Assembly: GCA_002898575.1 (NCBI GenBank)
Contig: BEHT01000001.1
Location: 62,001-126,000 of the forward strand
Reading direction: 5' to 3'
Length of the DNA stretch: 64,000 bases
Origin: a bacterium HR17
Lineage (GTDB): Bacteria > Armatimonadota > Fervidibacteria > Fervidibacterales > Fervidibacteraceae
Shown: piece after piece, positions 57,908 to 64,000 of the stretch
Layout of the letters: each line of letters begins with the position of its first letter
How positions within the stretch are numbered: position 1 is the first letter of the stretch
Program-made: the position numbers and the translations under genes
Notes under the pieces: generated by a model
Databases searched by the model: none
What the model was told of the DNA's origin: nothing
The model's input: only the letters and a program-made list of their open reading frames with translations

Positions 57908-58828
57908 GTGATTGAGGTCAGCGGATTGACCAAATTCTACGGGGAAGTCCGAGCGTTGGACAATGTGACTTTTGACGTCCGCAAAGGCGAAATCTTGGGG
58001 TTCCTTGGTCCCAACGGCGCCGGTAAGACCACCACGATGCGCATTTTGACAGGCTACATAAGCCCGACCGCTGGGACAGTTAAAGTCGGCGGCTATGACG
58101 CTGTTGAGAACGCGCTGGAAGTCCGTCGCATTACAGGCTATTTGCCCGAAACGGTTCCGCTTTACAGTGAGATGCGCGTCCGCGAATATTTGGGCTACAT
58201 GGCGCGCGTTCGGGGCGTTCCCCGTAAGCGCTTGCGCGACCGTGTGGATTATGTGATGGCACGATGCGGTTTGACAGAGGTCGCCGACCGCATTGTCGGG
58301 CACCTGTCCAAAGGTTACCGCCAACGCGTCGGCATCGCCCAAGCCATTGTCCATGACCCGCAAGTGCTCATCTTGGACGAGCCGACGATCGGGCTTGATC
58401 CCGTGCAGGTGCGGGAAGTGCGCCAACTCATCAAGAGCATGGCAGGCGAACGCACCATCATCCTAAGCACCCATATTCTGCCCGAAGTCTCCATGACCTG
58501 CGAGCGGGTGCTCATCATCCACAAGGGACGCATCGTCGCTGAGGATACGCCCGAAGGGCTGTCACGCCGGTTGCGTCAATCGGAACGGGTTTTGGTGCGA
58601 TTGGCACGCCCCCCGTCTCAACCGCTCAGCGCGCTGGGACAATTGGAGGGCGTCATGCGGGTGGAGCATGTCGGCGATAACCTGTTTGCCCTTGAAGCGC
58701 CCGCAGGGCGCGACATCCGCGAGCAAGTCGCCGAATTCGTCGTCCGAAACGGTTGGGGACTGTTGGAACTGCGCCGCGAGGAAATGACCCTTGAGGACAT
58801 CTTTGTCAACTTGGTGACCCGCGAGTAG
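57908..58828 (+). CDS. ABC transporter ATPase (GldA/CcmA type)
   Basis: The GTG at 57908 has GGAGG 10 bases upstream; the frame continues upstream to 57422 inside the creatininase shadow and should be ignored. Walker A GPNGAGKTTT (about residue 39), signature LSKGYRQRVGIAQAI, Walker B VLILDEPTIGLDPVQ and switch STHIL are complete. It closely follows the GldA-type ATPase of gliding and other Gld-like systems and begins the gene set with the permease at 59047 and the auxiliary protein at 59910. The C-terminal third is an extra domain of unknown role. Confidence 0.93.
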   Translation: MIEVSGLTKFYGEVRALDNVTFDVRKGEILGFLGPNGAGKTTTMRILTGYISPTAGTVKVGGYDAVENALEVRRITGYLPETVPLYSEMRVREYLGYMARVRGVPRKRLRDRVDYVMARCGLTEVADRIVGHLSKGYRQRVGIAQAIVHDPQVLILDEPTIGLDPVQVREVRQLIKSMAGERTIILSTHILPEVSMTCERVLIIHKGRIVAEDTPEGLSRRLRQSERVLVRLARPPSQPLSALGQLEGVMRVEHVGDNLFALEAPAGRDIREQVAEFVVRNGWGLLELRREEMTLEDIFVNLVTRE

Positions 58829-59046
58829 GTGCCTGAGGCGCCTTGACCTGAGACCGCAACCGATTTGCTTGAACCTTGGGGAGCGAAGACGCGGTCGTAG
58901 GACTGCGGGTTCAAACTTGCAAAGGCGGGCGAAGTTTACGAAGCGACATTGGAGACTCGCCCCAAATCTGGTGGGACGATGTCTTTGAGATTGTCGTCTT
59001 GGTGCGAGAAGCGAAAACCTGTTGCGGCAAAGGGGGCGGAGAGACA

Positions 59047-59832
59047 ATGGCGCAAGCGACGGCAAAAGTTTTGGTCGCTGTGAAGCCCAAGGAAACGGTC
59101 GCCCGCGTCGGTGAGTGGCTGGCGGTCACGCTCACCATTGCGTTGCGGGAGGTCCGCAGCCTGTTCAGTTCGTGGGTCGCTTATGTGACGCTGGCGTTTT
59201 TCACGGTGTGGGCGGGGTTCTTCTTTTTCGCCATCGTGCGGCTGGGGCAAACTTCCGATATGCGCTACCTGTTTTGGAACATGGCGGTCATCCTGTTTAT
59301 CGTTTTGCCCATGGTGACGATGCGGTTGCTCGCTGAGGAGCGCCGCTTGGGCACACTGGAACTGTTGCTCACTTCCCCCGTGACGGACTGGCAGGTGGTG
59401 CTGGGCAAGTTTTTAGGCGCTTACTTTTGGCTCGTCGTCGCGCTGGGGCTGACGCTCTACGTGCCTTACCTCGTCTATCGCTTTTCGGGCGGAACGGTTG
59501 ACTTAGGACCCTACTGGACGGCTTACATCGGTCTGCTGCTGTTTGGTGCGGCGGCTATCGCTGTCGGTGTCTTTTGGTCGTCGCTGACCGACAACCAAAT
59601 CATCGCTGCCTTCGGGACTTTCGGCACCTTGCTCCTTGCCTATGTCATCACTTGGCCGACGGAGGGGACAGGCACTTTGGCGGAGATTTGCCGTAAGGTC
59701 TCGCTCTATTACCGTTACCAGGACTTCACGGCAGGGCTTGTCCAAAGCAAAGACGCGCTCTTCTTCCTATCGGTAACATTCGCTTTCCTTTACCTTTCCG
59801 TGCAAGTGCTCAGCAGCCGGCGATGGCGGTGA
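59047..59832 (+). CDS. ABC-2 type permease (GldF-like)
   Basis: The ATG at 59047 follows GGAGAGACA. The protein has six membrane helices and the ABC-2 pattern: SSWVAYVTLAFFTVWAGFFF, MAVILFIVLPMVTMRLLAEERRLGTLELLLTSPVTDWQVVLGKF in several parts, the EERRxGTLELLLTSP segment that is the hallmark of GldF-like permeases. It is the channel partner of the upstream ATPase. The substrate is unknown. A Gly-rich leader sequence precedes it in a 218-base gap that shows nothing else. Confidence 0.92.
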   Translation: MAQATAKVLVAVKPKETVARVGEWLAVTLTIALREVRSLFSSWVAYVTLAFFTVWAGFFFFAIVRLGQTSDMRYLFWNMAVILFIVLPMVTMRLLAEERRLGTLELLLTSPVTDWQVVLGKFLGAYFWLVVALGLTLYVPYLVYRFSGGTVDLGPYWTAYIGLLLFGAAAIAVGVFWSSLTDNQIIAAFGTFGTLLLAYVITWPTEGTGTLAEICRKVSLYYRYQDFTAGLVQSKDALFFLSVTFAFLYLSVQVLSSRRWR

Positions 59833-59909
59833 CTGCAGCCTACGCTGAGTGGAATTGGCACTGCCTTTTGGGGACTTGGCGACTTGCCGATGCGAAGGGG
59901 TGATGTGCA

Positions 59910-61448
59910 ATGATGAAGCGCTTACGGGAATTGACGAAAGCCAACGCGTTAGTCATCGGGATGATGGGCTTTGTCGCCTTGCTGATTGGCTTCAGCCTTT
60001 ACTTTGCGCAGCCCGACAGAAAATGGGCGTGGATAGCCGCATGGGCAATCGGGGTTGCGTTGTGGGTCGGGTTGATTGCCCTTCACTTTGAGGCGGTCTT
60101 GCGTTACTTGATTAGCCAACGGGGGCGCATGGGCGCCAACGCGGTGCTTAGCAGCCTTTTTATGTTGGGCGTCGTCGCGCTCGTCGTTTACATCGCCGAC
60201 CGTCACAACACCAGTTGGGACTGGACGAAAACGAAACGCAACACTCTGTCGCCCCAAACCTTGAAAGTTGTCCGGGGAATCAACAAGGAAGTCAATGTCG
60301 TCGCTTTTTACGACGCCACATCGCAAGAGTTTGTGCGGGTGCGCGATTTGCTCAAACGCTACGAAGCCGCCAACCCCAAAATCAAAGTCCGCGTCGTAGA
60401 CCCGCGCCAAGAGCCTGCCTTGGCGCGCCAGTATGAGGTGACGGGTGCAGGCGTGACGGTGTTTGAAGCGGACGGCAGAAAAGAGCGGGTGAGTTTTGGG
60501 AGCGAAAAGGAGTTCACGGGCGCCCTCATCAAGGTCACGAAGGACAAAAAGCCGACGGTTTACTTCCTGCAGGGGCACGGCGAGCACGACCCCGACAGTT
60601 TTGACCCCGAAGGCTACAGCGACTTGAAGCGGGGATTGGAAGCACTCAACTACCAAATCAAACCGCTTAAATTGCTGACGGAAAAAAGCGTTCCCAAAGA
60701 CTGCGATGTGCTCGTCATCGCGGGGGCGCAACGGGAGCTGTTCCCTCAGGAAAAACAAGCCGTTAAGGCTTTCTTGGACAAAGGCGGGCGCTTGCTGTTG
60801 ATGCTGGAGCCTGACCCTGCACCGAGTTTCCAGGATTGGCTGGACGCGTGGGGCTTGGAAGCGCTCAAGGGCACGGTCGTGGAACCCGCCAACAACATCC
60901 TGCAAGATGCGGCTGCCATTTTCGCCTTCAGTTTTCGCTTCCACGACATCACGCGCCCCTTCCAACGGGCGCGGCAGGAAGCCGTCCTGTTCATCACGGC
61001 ACGCCCCTTGAAGCGCAAAACAAATGTGCCGTCGGGCATCACGCTGACCGAACTGATTGAGACGAGCGCCGCCAGTTGGCAGGAGCTTAACTTCCAAGGC
61101 GTCGTCCGCAAAGAGCCGAACGAAACGGGTGGTCCCTTCGTCCTTGCCGCTGCCGTTGAAAAAAACGGGACGGACAAAAAGAAGATGCGTGCGGTCGTTT
61201 TGGCGGATTCCGACTTTTGCACCAACCGCTTCGTGCGCAACCTACTCAACGGAGCGTTCGCCGCAAACTGCATTCATTGGTTGGCGGAGGAGGATGTGCT
61301 CATTGATATCCCGCCCAAAGACGAACCACCCCAGACGCTCTTTCTGTCCCGTCAGCAAACGGTCTTCACTTTTGTCTGGAGCGTCATCGTCCTACCGCTG
61401 GCAATTTTGGTCAGTGGCTTAATCGCTTGGTGGACGCGGCGGAGTTAA
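59910..61448 (+). CDS. GldG-like ABC auxiliary membrane protein
   Basis: The protein has three N-terminal membrane helices (about 15-35, 40-60, 78-98) and a large periplasmic domain of the GldG type (ABC_transp_aux): a TLSPQTLKVVRGINKEVNVVAFY segment, FLQGHGEHDP, and DVLVIAGAQRELFPQEKQAVKAFLDKGGRLLLML in several parts. It ends with a membrane helix and a short cytoplasmic tail. It stands next to the GldF-like permease and ahead of a DUF4340 protein, a widely conserved quartet in bacteria, associated with gliding only in Bacteroidota. Confidence 0.93.
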   Translation: MMKRLRELTKANALVIGMMGFVALLIGFSLYFAQPDRKWAWIAAWAIGVALWVGLIALHFEAVLRYLISQRGRMGANAVLSSLFMLGVVALVVYIADRHNTSWDWTKTKRNTLSPQTLKVVRGINKEVNVVAFYDATSQEFVRVRDLLKRYEAANPKIKVRVVDPRQEPALARQYEVTGAGVTVFEADGRKERVSFGSEKEFTGALIKVTKDKKPTVYFLQGHGEHDPDSFDPEGYSDLKRGLEALNYQIKPLKLLTEKSVPKDCDVLVIAGAQRELFPQEKQAVKAFLDKGGRLLLMLEPDPAPSFQDWLDAWGLEALKGTVVEPANNILQDAAAIFAFSFRFHDITRPFQRARQEAVLFITARPLKRKTNVPSGITLTELIETSAASWQELNFQGVVRKEPNETGGPFVLAAAVEKNGTDKKKMRAVVLADSDFCTNRFVRNLLNGAFAANCIHWLAEEDVLIDIPPKDEPPQTLFLSRQQTVFTFVWSVIVLPLAILVSGLIAWWTRRS

Positions 61449-61482
61449 AATCCGTGGAGACCCGCTGTGGTGAATAATAAGG

Positions 61483-61636
61483 TTCCTTCGGAGGGCGGCT
61501 CTCTGAGCCGCCGAAAAGAGAGAAAAGCGGCGCGTCAAAAGACGCGCCCTCCGAGATGCGAGGGTTCCTTCGGAGGGCGGCTCTCTGAGCCGCCGAAAAG
61601 AGAGAAAAGCGGCGCGTCAAAAGACGCGCCCTCCGA
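61483..61636. repeat. Two palindromic elements in reverse orientation
   Basis: Two near-identical copies, about 82 bases apart. Each reads GGCGGCTC-TCT-GAGCCGCC first and GGCGCGTC-AAAA-GACGCGCC second, closed by TTCGGAGGG and CCCTCCGA. Compared with the 37-kb array the order of hairpins is reversed, so these are inverted. They lie in the 415-base gap between the GldG-like and DUF4340 genes; the rest of that gap shows nothing else. Confidence 0.92.
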
Positions 61637-61863
61637 GGCGTGAAAATTCAACAAAGCAGCGGGAACCGAACGGTTGCGTGCGGGTTGCACACCGTCCCTA
61701 TCGCCTTGTGCTGTCAAACCGCGTTTGCGATAAGCCCCGTTTGCTACAGCGGTTGGGGCAGCTCCCCACTGACGCTCTGGAGCGCATGGAACAGGCGATG
61801 CGGATCAATTGGGCTTTTAATCCGAACGCTCACATACCTAACGCACAATGTGAGGTGATGCCG

Positions 61864-63606
61864 ATGCGGTTGAAGGGCGCAGCACTTTGGGCGATCGCCT
61901 TCGCGGTGCTGCTTGCTTATGTGCTGCTGAGGGAGCGAGGCGAGGTCGTGCAAGGGACAGTCGTGCTCAATTTGAACCCCGAGGACATCGTGAAGATACG
62001 AGTGCAGCGCCAACAATTGCCCAAAGAAGTCGTGCTGGAACGCAAAGGCAAGGGTTGGTGGCTAACGAAACCGGTCCGAGCACCCGCTGACACAACGACC
62101 GTTGAAACCCTCCTTAACCGCTTCAAAAACCTGAAAGCCGAATTGGAACTGGAAGCAAAGAAACCTGAGTATGGCTTGGCAAACCCGCCAGTGGTCCTAA
62201 CCGTTTACGACCGTCGAGGGCGCCAGTATCGCATTGAGTTTGGCAACAAAACGCCCGACAACATGGGCGCTTACGCCATCGTGGAAGGCTGGCGTAAACC
62301 GGTCGTGCTGACGAGTTGGCTCTTGGATGACGCCAACAAAACGCCCGACGATTTGCGGGACAAACGGTTGCTCGTCTTTGACCGCAGCAAAGTAACGAAA
62401 ATTGCGCTCGTTTATCCTGACAAGCAAATCGTTTGCGAGCGAAAGGGCAAAGACGAATGGCGGCTGAGCGAGCCCATCCGAACGCCTGCCGACACAACCG
62501 CCGTCACGACGCTGTTGGACAAACTGTCCAACTTGCAAGCCCGCCAGTTCATCGTGGAGCGCCCGAAGGAAACGCAACTCGTCAGCTACCAACTGGACAA
62601 ACCCGGTCTGCAGGTGCAGGTGTGGCTCAAAGGGCGGACGCAACCGTTGACCGTGACCGTCGGCAAAAAGCATGAGACGCAACCGTCCCGCTACTACGCC
62701 CGCACGACCCGCTTCCCTGCCGTCGTGTTGGTAGACGATCTTGACCTGAAGGACATCCGCAAGACCGCCAACGATTTGCGTTCCAAACGCGTTCTGGCGT
62801 TCAAAAAGGACGCCGTAGAACGGGTCACGCTGCGCTACGACGGCACAGAAATTGATGTCCGCAAGTTGAAAGCGGGCGACGACGAAATCCGCTGGCATCT
62901 TTTCAGCCCCATCAAAGTGCCCGCGGACACATGGCGGGTGGACGACATCCTTTGGGCGCTGGACGGCGCACAAGCCGAAGGGTTCTTTGACAACCCGCAA
63001 AACCTTGCTCAGTTCGGTTTGGACAGACCGCAACTGGCATTGCGCCTCTGGGAGAAAGGGCGCAAGCAGCCCAAAACCGTTTGGCTGAGTGTCAAGGGCA
63101 ACGCAGGTTACCTGCGCACCAGCGAGGGCGACACAGTCTACAAAGTCCGCGCCGGTTTGCTCAACGACTTAAAGAAATCGCCCGACGATTTGCGGGATTT
63201 GCAGGTCGTCAAGTTCAAGCGGGACGACGCCGAAGAGATCGCTTTGCGTTGGGACAAGAAACGGGTGCGGTTGGTCAAGCGCGGCGAACGCAACTGGGAA
63301 CTCGTCGAGCCCAAACGCCAAAGCGCAAACTGGAGCACAGTGGACAGCATCTTGTTTGAGTTGGAGAGCCTGCGCGCGGATAAGTGGGTCGCTGAAAAAC
63401 CCGCACCTGAACACGGTTTGGATAAACCCCAACTGGAAGCGGAAGTTAAACTCAAAGGCGGACGCACCATCACGGTCAAGTTCGGCAAACCGACCGACCA
63501 AGACAGCGTGTTCGTCTGCTCCAGTTACAGCGAAAACCAAGTCTACCGCAAAGCCAAGTTTGTTTTGGACAACCTGAAGCGCTACGGCGACGAACTGCTG
63601 CGATGA
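61864..63606 (+). CDS. DUF4340-domain membrane protein
   Basis: The ATG at 61864 has GAGGTG 7 bases upstream; the earlier frame is not supported. An N-terminal helix (about 5-24) anchors a protein made of about four DUF4340 repeats. Each has the W-x-L/V-x-x-P-x-x-x-P-A-D motif (for example RAPADTTTVETLLNRF, RTPADTTAVTTLLDKL and IKVPADTWRVDDILWAL), separated by an LRDKRLLVFDRSKV-like strand (KTPDDLRDKRLL). It likely supports the GldF/G-like ABC system from the periplasm. 581 residues. Confidence 0.88.
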   Translation: MRLKGAALWAIAFAVLLAYVLLRERGEVVQGTVVLNLNPEDIVKIRVQRQQLPKEVVLERKGKGWWLTKPVRAPADTTTVETLLNRFKNLKAELELEAKKPEYGLANPPVVLTVYDRRGRQYRIEFGNKTPDNMGAYAIVEGWRKPVVLTSWLLDDANKTPDDLRDKRLLVFDRSKVTKIALVYPDKQIVCERKGKDEWRLSEPIRTPADTTAVTTLLDKLSNLQARQFIVERPKETQLVSYQLDKPGLQVQVWLKGRTQPLTVTVGKKHETQPSRYYARTTRFPAVVLVDDLDLKDIRKTANDLRSKRVLAFKKDAVERVTLRYDGTEIDVRKLKAGDDEIRWHLFSPIKVPADTWRVDDILWALDGAQAEGFFDNPQNLAQFGLDRPQLALRLWEKGRKQPKTVWLSVKGNAGYLRTSEGDTVYKVRAGLLNDLKKSPDDLRDLQVVKFKRDDAEEIALRWDKKRVRLVKRGERNWELVEPKRQSANWSTVDSILFELESLRADKWVAEKPAPEHGLDKPQLEAEVKLKGGRTITVKFGKPTDQDSVFVCSSYSENQVYRKAKFVLDNLKRYGDELLR

Positions 63607-63696
63607 CAAACGGCTCAGCAGGTCAGCAAACGGGCGAAATCGTCGGGGGCATTCTGATGTGTCTAACGGTGGAGGGGCGAGCAGGAGCGGTGCATC

Positions 63697-63716
63697 TTGC
63701 CGAAAAGTTTCGGCAA
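63697..63716 (+). terminator. Hairpin after the DUF4340 gene
   Basis: TTGCCGA (63697-63703) and TCGGCAA (63710-63716) can pair around AAAGTT. It is followed by AATCGG, so there is no T tract and termination is uncertain. The distance from the stop is about 90 bases. Confidence 0.35.
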
Positions 63717-63734
63717 AATCGGTTAAACCTGCCG

Positions 63735-63763
63735 TTGACATCCCCCTGTCCGCCGGGCATAAT
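63735..63763 (+). promoter_or_regulatory. Promoter of the rightmost gene
   Basis: TTGACA (63735-63740), an exact 17-base spacer and CATAAT (63758-63763) give a strong promoter; the transcript would start near 63770, at the first NrdR-like box. Confidence 0.7.
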
Positions 63764-63770
63764 AGCGCTG

Positions 63771-63818
63771 CCACGAGATGTTGTGGCAGAAAACCAAGAA
63801 GACCACAAGATATTGCGG
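63771..63818 (+). promoter_or_regulatory. Pair of NrdR-like boxes
   Basis: Box 1 CCACGAGATGTTGTGG (63771-63786) and box 2 CCACAAGATATTGCGG (63803-63818) agree at 13 of 16 bases and resemble the palindromic NrdR consensus (CAC...AT...GTG). Their starts are 32 bases apart, about three helical turns, as is usual for paired NrdR boxes. They cover the transcript start of the next gene, so NrdR would repress it. Confidence 0.6.
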
Positions 63819-63937
63819 TTTAATTGGCACCGACATGAGACGGGTGCGGCGAAAAAGTCGCTACCTTTTGTCGCCGACGCGCAGGCTTTCCCATATCTTG
63901 GTGGTGAGCCCATGATGGCAAGGAGGTGGCTTTTCCG

Positions 63938-64000
63938 GTGACGAGTGTGCGGGACTTACCGAAGGTGACGCTAGAATGGTTTGGTGGGGACGAACTGCGG
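63938..64000 (+). CDS. Probable ribonucleotide reductase, N-terminus only
   Basis: GTG at 63938 has AGGAGGTGG 8 bases upstream, and 21 codons remain in the window, giving LPKVTLEWFGGDELR at the end. This resembles the start of B12-dependent (class II) ribonucleotide reductases as I remember it, but is too short to be sure. The pair of NrdR-like boxes upstream makes this identity more likely. A frame at 63603-63941 upstream is not supported by a ribosome site. Confidence 0.55.
   Translation, partial: MTSVRDLPKVTLEWFGGDELR

Noticed and set aside
61486-61717. Minus-strand short open frames with FSLFGGSESRPPK-type text
   Set aside because: Again translations of the palindromic elements; the same text appears in unrelated places of the window.
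63819-63937. Cobalamin riboswitch before the probable reductase gene
   Set aside because: I looked for the B12 box and the conserved core and did not find either; only small hairpins are visible.
63603-63941. 112-codon plus-strand frame after the DUF4340 gene
   Set aside because: No ribosome site; it covers a terminator-like hairpin, the promoter and the NrdR-like boxes, so the sequence is explained better as regulatory.

Overview
The window is GC-rich, gene-dense bacterial chromosome, with frequent GTG/TTG starts and strong GGAGG-type ribosome sites. The cell is a diderm: there is an LptC/LptA (OstA)-like protein, a large outer-membrane beta-barrel protein ending in Phe, lipobox lipoproteins, TatA and a type II secretion pseudopilin operon. 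Two pseudopilins of the H-X9-DG (DUF1559-like) kind, Gfo/Idh/MocA and PhyH enzymes and homing-endonuclease-associated repeats point to an Armatimonadota/Fervidibacteria-like or Planctomycetes-like lineage. That placement is inference; no rRNA is present to settle it.

Layout. 1-2.5 kb (minus): formyltransferase-like, HAD and PfkB genes in an operon. 2.7-4.6 kb: mutL. 4.7-7.4 kb (minus): palindromic repeats, a first pseudopilin/small-membrane-protein cassette, and pilT. 7.6-13.2 kb: larB, two related secreted proteins, a TPR/zinc-ribbon membrane protein and a Rieske fusion. 13.3 kb: tRNA-Leu(UAA). 13.6-17.2 kb: XdhC-like protein, a homing-endonuclease-repeat protein and a PAS histidine kinase. 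17.2-29.3 kb (minus): an envelope cluster (LptC/A-like, two lipoproteins, a 1008-aa secreted protein, a 979-aa outer-membrane protein), a sugar epimerase, a polysaccharide pyruvyl transferase and pyrE. 29.8-35.2 kb (plus): a promoter plus structured leader RNA and then gspF-G-H-I-J-K. 35.2-38.8 kb (minus): glycosyltransferase, a tandem array of eight palindromic units and a second pseudopilin cassette. 38.9-50.8 kb: metabolic, transport and regulatory genes. 51 kb: an orphan Flp pilin with a near-consensus promoter. 51.4-55.6 kb (minus): DUF1854 protein and ABC exporter, recR, ebfC and a HTH gene. 55.7-63.6 kb: sucC, tatA, creatininase-like gene, and a GldA/F/G-like ABC system with a DUF4340 protein. 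At the right edge a gene begins behind a promoter and two NrdR-like boxes, so it is probably a ribonucleotide reductase.

The most notable signals are: (i) a duplicated cassette with a perfect hairpin, exactly 33 nt to the ATG, an H-X9-DG pseudopilin and a small proline-rich membrane protein; one copy has an in-frame TAA just before the prepilin cleavage site; (ii) a dispersed and tandem family of two-hairpin palindromic elements whose stems show compensatory base changes, three of five loci lying just 3' of pilin-type genes; (iii) a promoter plus 14-bp-stem RNA in front of the gsp operon; (iv) a paired NrdR-box operator; (v) a MutL whose endonuclease motif has lost its Asp.
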